Source of the DNA: WHSV01 sp050694055
Lineage (GTDB): Bacteria > Actinomycetota > CADDZG01 > WHSQ01
Assembly: GCA_050694055.1 (NCBI GenBank)
Contig: JBOGWX010000046.1
Span: 1 to 17,991, forward strand
Direction of reading: 5' to 3'
DNA length: 17,991 nucleotides
The notes under the pieces are model-generated. The model was not told the origin of the DNA and did no database searches. It saw only the letters and a list, made by a program, of their open reading frames with translations. Positions 14,445 through 17,991 of this stretch are shown here, piece by piece (positions within the stretch are counted from its first letter, which is position 1; each line of letters begins with the position of its first letter). The position numbers and the translations under genes were made by a program.

Positions 14445-14792
14445 GTGCCTGAGCAGGCTCGGCGGTGGCGTGACTACGTCACCGCGAACGGTCGCAGGCC
14501 GGTGCTGGAGTTCTTCGCGAAGCTTTCGGCCGAAGACCATGCACAGGTCGCCGCAGCCATGCGAGACGTTAAGGAGAAGGGACTGATCGTCGCTCGACAC
14601 GTCCGAGGAGAGATCTACGAGGTCAGAGCCAGCGGAGTGGACCAGGAGTTCCGGGTCCTGTTCGCCACTGAAGGTCGGCGAAGCCAAGTCCTGCTCTCTC
14701 TTGAAGCGTTCTCGAAGAAGACCCAGAAGACACCTCCGCCGAAGATTGTCCTGGCCGAGCGCCGTCTCGCCGACTGGCGGCGAAGGGGCTGA
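14445..14792 (+). CDS. higB: HigB/RelE-type toxin (phage-derived Gp49-like family)
   Basis: A 115-residue mRNA interferase-like toxin with the Gp49-like pattern: VTANGRRPVLEFFAKLSAED, HVRGEIYEVRASGVDQEFRV and a C-terminal KTPPPKIVLAERRLADW typical of the family. Toxin-first order with an XRE antitoxin behind it is the standard higBA arrangement. The GTG start directly follows the TAA of the integrase remnant, and no ribosome site or promoter is visible. Transcription may therefore depend on the old integrase promoter. It appears intact. Confidence 0.87.
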   Translation: MPEQARRWRDYVTANGRRPVLEFFAKLSAEDHAQVAAAMRDVKEKGLIVARHVRGEIYEVRASGVDQEFRVLFATEGRRSQVLLSLEAFSKKTQKTPPPKIVLAERRLADWRRRG

Positions 14793-14797
14793 AGGGG

Positions 14798-14827
14798 GTG
14801 ACGGATATATCACCGATGAGATATCCT
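14798..14827 (+). promoter_or_regulatory. Promoter and overlapping operator of the HigA antitoxin gene
   Basis: A -35-like GTGACG (14798-14803), an 18-bp spacer and a -10 box TATCCT (14822-14827) end 6 nt before ATG 14834. A 24-bp dyad at 14803-14826 (outer arms GGATAT and ATATCC, 20 of 24 positions symmetric, centre between 14814 and 14815) fills the spacer and the -10 box. A HigA dimer bound there would block this promoter. Confidence 0.65.
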
Positions 14828-14833
14828 CTGTCC

Positions 14834-15124
14834 ATGCCCAAGAAGGACTTCCTGGAGGAGATCATCGAAGAGGGGACGAAGAAGGACCCTCGGTTCCCGG
14901 AGATGGTCGAGGCCGCCTATCGGCGCCGCGTCCTCCTGCGGGAGCTGGCGGAGAAACGAGAGAGGGCCGGCATTACCCAGAAGGATGTCGCCGCCCGCAT
15001 GAAGACCTCTCAGTCCGCCGTTGCCAGAATCGAGCGAGGAGAGATTGACGCAAAGCTCTCAACCGTGGAGCGGTACGCCGCAGCAATCGACCATCGACTC
15101 GAGTGGCGTGTGCAGAAAGTCTGA
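14834..15124 (+). CDS. higA: HigA-type XRE-family antitoxin
   Basis: A 96-residue antitoxin and DNA-binding protein. The HTH_3 domain is in the C-terminal half: ITQKDVAARMKTSQSAVARI followed by ERGEIDAKLSTVERYAAAI. The N-terminal helix (FLEEIIEEGTKKDPRFPEM) is the toxin-binding part. ATG 14834 is preferred over GTG 14798 and ATG 14816 because the -10 box ends 6 nt before it and because the upstream codons overlap the palindromic operator. It lies 41 bp after higB. The operator between the genes suggests that the antitoxin has its own autorepressed promoter in addition to read-through from higB. Confidence 0.87.
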   Translation: MPKKDFLEEIIEEGTKKDPRFPEMVEAAYRRRVLLRELAEKRERAGITQKDVAARMKTSQSAVARIERGEIDAKLSTVERYAAAIDHRLEWRVQKV

Positions 15125-15154
15125 ATCGCAGCCCTCTCTCAATGGGGACTTCTG

Positions 15155-15328
15155 ATGCGCCTAACGAAGGTTGGACTTAAGAACTATCGCCAGATCCCCG
15201 ATGTCGAGTTCACGGTTCGACGACATCTCGTGCTTGTCGGGCGAAATGATTGCGAGAAGTCGGCTCTTATCCGGACCCTCAATCTGTTGGGCCAGACGCG
15301 AGTCGGGGGCCCCAGAAACGGCCCCTGA
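15155..15328 (+). pseudogene. 5' fragment of an OLD-like / AAA ATPase gene
   Basis: ATG 15155, with GGGGA upstream, starts MRLTKVGLKNYRQIPDVEFT, then LVLVGRNDCEKSALIRTLNL, the beginning of an OLD-family or RecF-like ATPase. The Walker A motif is normally GRNDAGKS; here it is GRNDCEKS, so the essential Gly is replaced by Glu. The frame leaves homology at about 15305 and stops at 15328 where tRNA-flanking sequence begins. Only about 50 of the several hundred residues expected remain. Such ATPases are common in anti-phage functions, so this may be the relic of a defence gene. Confidence 0.75.
15306..15325 (-). terminator. GC hairpin downstream of the tRNA-Gly remnant
   Basis: GGGGCC and GGCCCC pair around an 8-nt loop, about 18 nt beyond the 3' end of the tRNA remnant on the minus strand. 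It may be the old terminator of that tRNA gene. There is no T-run. Confidence 0.35.
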
Positions 15329-15342
15329 CCTGTACTTCTATC

Positions 15343-15389
15343 GGAGCGGGCGACCAGATTCGAACTGGCGACCCTCACCTTGGCAAGGT
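15343..15389 (-). other. 3' half of a tRNA-Gly(GCC) gene, probable attachment-site scar
   Basis: On the minus strand the sequence has the anticodon loop TTGCCAA with its 3' stem, a variable region, a T-arm (GCCAG, loop TTCGAAT, CTGGT) and the acceptor 3' strand CGCCCGC followed by T and CC. The matching 5' half is absent: the bases before ACC do not pair as an anticodon stem and no GCGGGCG occurs upstream. A copy beginning in the anticodon arm and ending at the tRNA 3' end is what tyrosine integrases leave at the distal att site. By that logic DNA above 15389 is the inserted element, and DNA below 15343 the original flank. Confidence 0.8.
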
Positions 15390-15467
15390 TCTTTCGTTCG
15401 AGCGACTCACCTGCACAAATTGAGCATTTCCCCAGCTCAACTCCCCTTTTTCGGTGTCATTTAGAGA

Positions 15468-15481
15468 CATGGATATCCATG
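15468..15481. repeat. 14-bp perfect palindrome
   Basis: CATGGATATCCATG reads identically on both strands. It lies about 80 bp on the element side of the tRNA remnant. It could be a binding site for a dimeric regulator; nothing else is known. Confidence 0.4.
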
Positions 15482-15496
15482 AATAGTCACGTGCGT

Positions 15497-15518
15497 TGTG
15501 GACCAAATGTGGACCAAG
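15497..15518. repeat. Two tandem 11-bp repeats near the att scar
   Basis: TGTGGACCAAA is followed directly by TGTGGACCAAG, matching at 10 of 11 positions. Spacing of about one helical turn, about 110 bp from the tRNA scar on the element side, fits arm-type integrase sites. Confidence 0.45.
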
Positions 15519-15612
15519 ATCCATTGACTGAGTGCATGTGAGGCCCTCAGGCGCCACCTGGCGGCAACAGCATTTGCAACGATCTTTCGAGTCTCCCGGC
15601 CATCGAGAGCGG

Positions 15613-15780
15613 TCATTCCTGTCCGAAAACCAGAGGAGTGCCGAGGCCCGTGATTAGATATCCGAATCCTTTGAGTAATTGCTCAGGCTTCAATGTCGGC
15701 CGGAAATGAGTTTGGCACTGGAACAGCAATCCTTCTTCGTCGATCTCGCTGCGGACCTCAAGGGTGGTCGAGCTCGTCCG
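15613..15780 (-). pseudogene. Possible C-terminal remnant of an unidentified minus-strand gene
   Basis: From about 15768 down to TGA 15615-15613 the minus strand reads TTLEVRSEIDEEGLLFQCQT, HFRPTLKPEQLLKGFGYLIT and GLGTPLVFGQE. The composition is balanced and protein-like, unlike the basic, Arg-rich plus-strand reading over the same bases. Upstream of this, the minus frame becomes the shadow of the TcmP gene. I do not recognise the family. If real, a junction near 15780-15805 fused it tail-first to the start of the TcmP-like gene. Confidence 0.3.
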
Positions 15781-17028
15781 GCTCGTGCCCGGCGAAAGCA
15801 TCGAGAGTTCTTCGATGAGAAGCAAGCACCTGCTGTGCTCAAGCACGGAATCTTGAAACGGCAGCTCCCGGCGTTCGGCGCGAGAACAAGTTGGACGTCT
15901 CCCAACCGACGGATCGCCTACCTCGACACACACGCGGGAGCCGGTCAGTATCTCGATGGGTCCGAGGGCTCTCCGGCGATCGGTGCGCGGATTGCACACC
16001 TGTTCGAGGCGATGAAACAACCGCGAGACCTCCGCTGCTACTTCGTCGAACGGGACAAGAGGACCTACGAGATTCTAACGACGCGCTTTGCTGATCATCC
16101 TCACGTTTGGATCGCTCCGCGCGGATCGATCGAGGACAACATCGACGAGGTCATGGAGCAGATCGATGATGATCCACTATTCGCCTTTCTCGACCCCTTC
16201 GGGTTACCTCCCGCCTTCTCCGTCGTGCAGCGGCTCCTCGGTCGCTACGATCACCTAGGAGGGCGAGACCGGGGACCCATCACCGATGTTTTGATGACCT
16301 TTTCCACGGAGGCGGTTAACAGGATTGCAAGCTTGCTGACGTCTGCCAAGACGAATCGAGGGGATCAAGCGTCGCTGAAGCGTCTTAGCGTGGCGCTGGG
16401 AGGTACGTGGTGGAAGTCCGTCTGGGATGGAGAATCTGAGGACCAGCGCCTTGAGATCATCCTTCAGGCCTACATGACGACCATTCAAAACACGGGCCCC
16501 GGGTGGCAAGTATTTGGGATCCCAGTCTTCAGGAAGCTCGGAAGTCCCCCCATCTACTATCTGGTTTTCGCTACCCGGCACCCTGCAGGTGTCGCGGTTT
16601 TCTCCGAATCCTGCTCTCTCGCCATCCAGGACTACTGCGAGTACCTGGAAAGAGGCAGGCTTCCAGTTGATTTTGGCCCTGGCGGTTTCAAGCAACACGG
16701 CTACGAGAGCTGGGTCCCCCAAATCAAGGCGAACATCGATGCACTCCTCGATTTCGGCGATATTGAAACGAAGGATTCGCTCCCTCAGATCTACGGCAAG
16801 ACCTTCGGCCTCGCCCGCGCGACACATGTGCATCGCGCGGTCAAACAGCTAGTGGCGGAAGGAAAGGCTGAATGCGATTGGCAGCGGCGCATCGAGAAGG
16901 TAAGAATCAAGCGCCGAGGCCTTTCTTTGGCCCCGCTCGGCGAGCGCCGGCAACAGGCATCTCGTCCCATGATCTCCCGTCTAGATCTCGTCCTCCGACC
17001 TTCGGAGTCCGGCCGCCCCACTGCTTGA
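15706..17028 (+). CDS. tcmP: TcmP-like protein (three-Cys-motif partner)
   Basis: This matches the three-Cys-motif partner family by FFDEKQAPAVLKHGILKRQL, then RIAYLDTHAGAGQYLDGSEG with SPAIGARIA. Numbered from ATG 15706, the order of D74-x3-GAG, an acidic strand end in CYFVERDKRTY (E115) and FAFLDPFGLPP (DPFG at 163-166) resembles a methyltransferase-like Rossmann fold; no reaction is proven. A winged-helix-like stretch lies near the end (KTFGLARATHVHRAVKQLVA). ATG 15706 is the practical start, but homology begins only at about 15808 and the first ~34 residues look non-native, so the true N-terminus may be lost. Its 3' end overlaps the convergent DUF5131 gene by 122 bp; that family is the known genomic partner of TcmP. 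Confidence 0.8.
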   Translation: MSLALEQQSFFVDLAADLKGGRARPARARRKHREFFDEKQAPAVLKHGILKRQLPAFGARTSWTSPNRRIAYLDTHAGAGQYLDGSEGSPAIGARIAHLFEAMKQPRDLRCYFVERDKRTYEILTTRFADHPHVWIAPRGSIEDNIDEVMEQIDDDPLFAFLDPFGLPPAFSVVQRLLGRYDHLGGRDRGPITDVLMTFSTEAVNRIASLLTSAKTNRGDQASLKRLSVALGGTWWKSVWDGESEDQRLEIILQAYMTTIQNTGPGWQVFGIPVFRKLGSPPIYYLVFATRHPAGVAVFSESCSLAIQDYCEYLERGRLPVDFGPGGFKQHGYESWVPQIKANIDALLDFGDIETKDSLPQIYGKTFGLARATHVHRAVKQLVAEGKAECDWQRRIEKVRIKRRGLSLAPLGERRQQASRPMISRLDLVLRPSESGRPTA

Positions 17029-17707
17029 AGAAGAACGGTACGGCGTCCTGATTGCATTGATTCCGGAGAGATCGCACCCAATCGACTGAGATCGGGCGAT
17101 GGCCGGGACCAGATTCGCCGCCAGCGATCACCCAACCAATGCCGTCACCCAGCCACTCACTCAGATCGACAGGTCCAAGCAGGGGTTCACAAGATAGGAA
17201 ACGTACCGCAGCGGGAGTATCAAGCAAGAGCGGGATGCGTTGGTCCGCCCATCTCTGATCCTCGACCGACGTGCCAAGCCAGACATTGACTAACGGTCGA
17301 CGAGCGAACTGATTCCAATCGCCCAGAATCCGAGCCATTCGTCGAGGCCGCTTCGTCAGAATCTGATATGTGTGCTGCGGCGTGGCCGCCATGACGTTGA
17401 AAGCTCGCCGAATGAAAGAGGCGGGGACTTTCGCGTGGAACAGGTCGCTCATCGAGTTCACGAACACGACTCGTGGGGATCTCCATCGAAGCGGCTCATC
17501 CAACTTGTCCTCGTGCAACGTCAGCCCGAAGCCAGGACCGCTTGTTCGAGGACTGCCATCCTCCTGGTAGCGTCGACTTCCCATCGCCTTAAGTCGCTTC
17601 GCGAGACTTAACGCGTAGCAATGGTCACACCCAGAGGACACGCGATCACAGCCGGTCGTGGGGTTCCAGGTAGTTTCTGTCCACTCAATTCCTGTCTTCT
17701 GCCCCAT
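16907..17707 (-). CDS. DUF5131 / phage Gp37-Gp68 family protein with three-Cys motif
   Basis: A 266-residue protein starting MGQKTGIEWTETTWNPTTGC. The cysteines are C20, C27 and C30 (C-x6-C-x2-C in TTGCDRVSSGCDHCYA), the defining motif of this phage-associated family, often compared with radical-SAM iron-sulfur sites. Other family landmarks are VFVNSMSDLFHAKVP, TYQILTKRPRRM, NVWLGTSVEDQRWAD, RFLSCEPLLGPVDL, WVIAGGESGPGHRPI, PFFFKQWGG and the C-terminal GRDLDGRSWDEMP. All appear intact. The biochemical activity is unknown. The partner gene tcmP lies convergent with overlapping 3' ends. A TAGAGT -10 box 8 nt before the ATG suggests an almost leaderless transcript. Confidence 0.88.
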   Translation of the reverse strand: MGQKTGIEWTETTWNPTTGCDRVSSGCDHCYALSLAKRLKAMGSRRYQEDGSPRTSGPGFGLTLHEDKLDEPLRWRSPRVVFVNSMSDLFHAKVPASFIRRAFNVMAATPQHTYQILTKRPRRMARILGDWNQFARRPLVNVWLGTSVEDQRWADQRIPLLLDTPAAVRFLSCEPLLGPVDLSEWLGDGIGWVIAGGESGPGHRPISVDWVRSLRNQCNQDAVPFFFKQWGGRTPKVGGRDLDGRSWDEMPVAGARRAGPKKGLGA

Positions 17708-17715
17708 AGGCCGTC

Positions 17716-17721
17716 ACTCTA
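17716..17721 (-). promoter_or_regulatory. -10 box for the DUF5131 gene
   Basis: TAGAGT on the minus strand ends 8 nt before ATG 17707, with no Shine-Dalgarno between. No -35 box was recognised. Confidence 0.4.
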
Positions 17722-17817
17722 GCGGCAGGCTCCCGCGAAATGAGCGCTCGTCCGCGTTCAGGACCTCTGCCCAGCAAAATGAGTGTCTTGGTTAATCTCG
17801 GAAGGAACGCGGGTTAG

Positions 17818-17991
17818 CCCTGGGAGAACCCGTTCGTCGAGTCCTTCGGATCGCGCCTGCGCGACGAGCTGCTCTCGGTCGAACAATTCGACACCTTGCT
17901 CGAAGCGCAGGTGATGGTCGGAGACTGGAAGCACGAATACAACAACTACCGGCCTCACAGCAGTCTTGGCTGGCGTTCCCCGGACGCGTAC
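17818..17991 (+). mobile_element. IS3-family transposase (OrfB) C-terminal fragment
   Basis: The frame reads PWENPFVESFGSRLRDELLS, ... YNNYRPHSSLGWRSPDAY through the window end, the last part of the IS3-type DDE integrase core. The Glu in VESF is the third catalytic residue. A TAG (17815-17817) lies directly before PWENP, and sequence 5' of it does not read as transposase, so the 5' part with both catalytic Asp residues is gone. The gene may continue beyond the window by some residues. It is an insertion-sequence relic, consistent with the mobile-element debris to its left. Confidence 0.85.

Noticed and set aside
15171..15464. Plus-strand frame containing the peptide PDSNWRPS
   Set aside because: This peptide is the well-known antisense reading of a tRNA T-arm and acceptor end; the bases are the half tRNA-Gly.
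17708..17817. Possible upstream part of the IS3 transposase
   Set aside because: No frame reads as transposase before PWENP, and a TAG lies in frame directly before it.

Overview
The window is a high-GC bacterial chromosomal segment, most likely from an actinobacterium (Actinomycetota). That placement rests on the gene families (bacterial Ku, a CmtR-like ArsR sensor paired with a short CDF exporter, a TPR-LuxR regulator), frequent GTG starts, and several genes whose -10 box sits exactly where a leaderless mRNA would begin. No rRNA gene or CRISPR array was found, and nothing allows a species call.

Left part (1-8801), mostly ordinary housekeeping and accessory genes. It opens with the 3' part of a Ku gene and a hairpin terminator. 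On the minus strand follow a secreted choice-of-anchor B protein and an ArsR-CDF metal-efflux operon with a CCGAT/ATCGG operator. Next come two decayed genes (a SHOCT tail and a VOC protein), an AraC regulator with an intact VOC gene, an EamA/DMT transporter, a HAD-like protein, a methyltransferase and an NAD-dependent epimerase/dehydratase.

Middle part (8802-12890). A VapC toxin has only a shortened VapB-like partner. A SnoaL-like protein and a methyltransferase form a small operon. A TPR-LuxR regulator is split by a single in-frame TGA.

Right part (12890-17991), a mobile-element graveyard with a possible defence module. It holds a RibD-type reductase fragment scrambled by a small inversion, two broken tyrosine integrases, a HigB/HigA toxin-antitoxin pair with an operator and promoter between the two genes, and a 5' fragment of an OLD-like ATPase with a ruined P-loop. 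The 3' half of a tRNA-Gly(GCC) gene follows and is a likely attachment-site scar. Beyond it lie a TcmP-like gene and a convergent, overlapping DUF5131 (Gp37/Gp68, three-Cys motif) gene, then an IS3-type transposase tail running off the end. From the orientation of the half tRNA, the TcmP/DUF5131 side is the inserted element, and the integrase/HigBA side is the older flank or an earlier insertion.

The best candidate for an under-described system is the TcmP + DUF5131 pair beside the att scar. The most general observation is the recurrent -10 to start-codon spacing.
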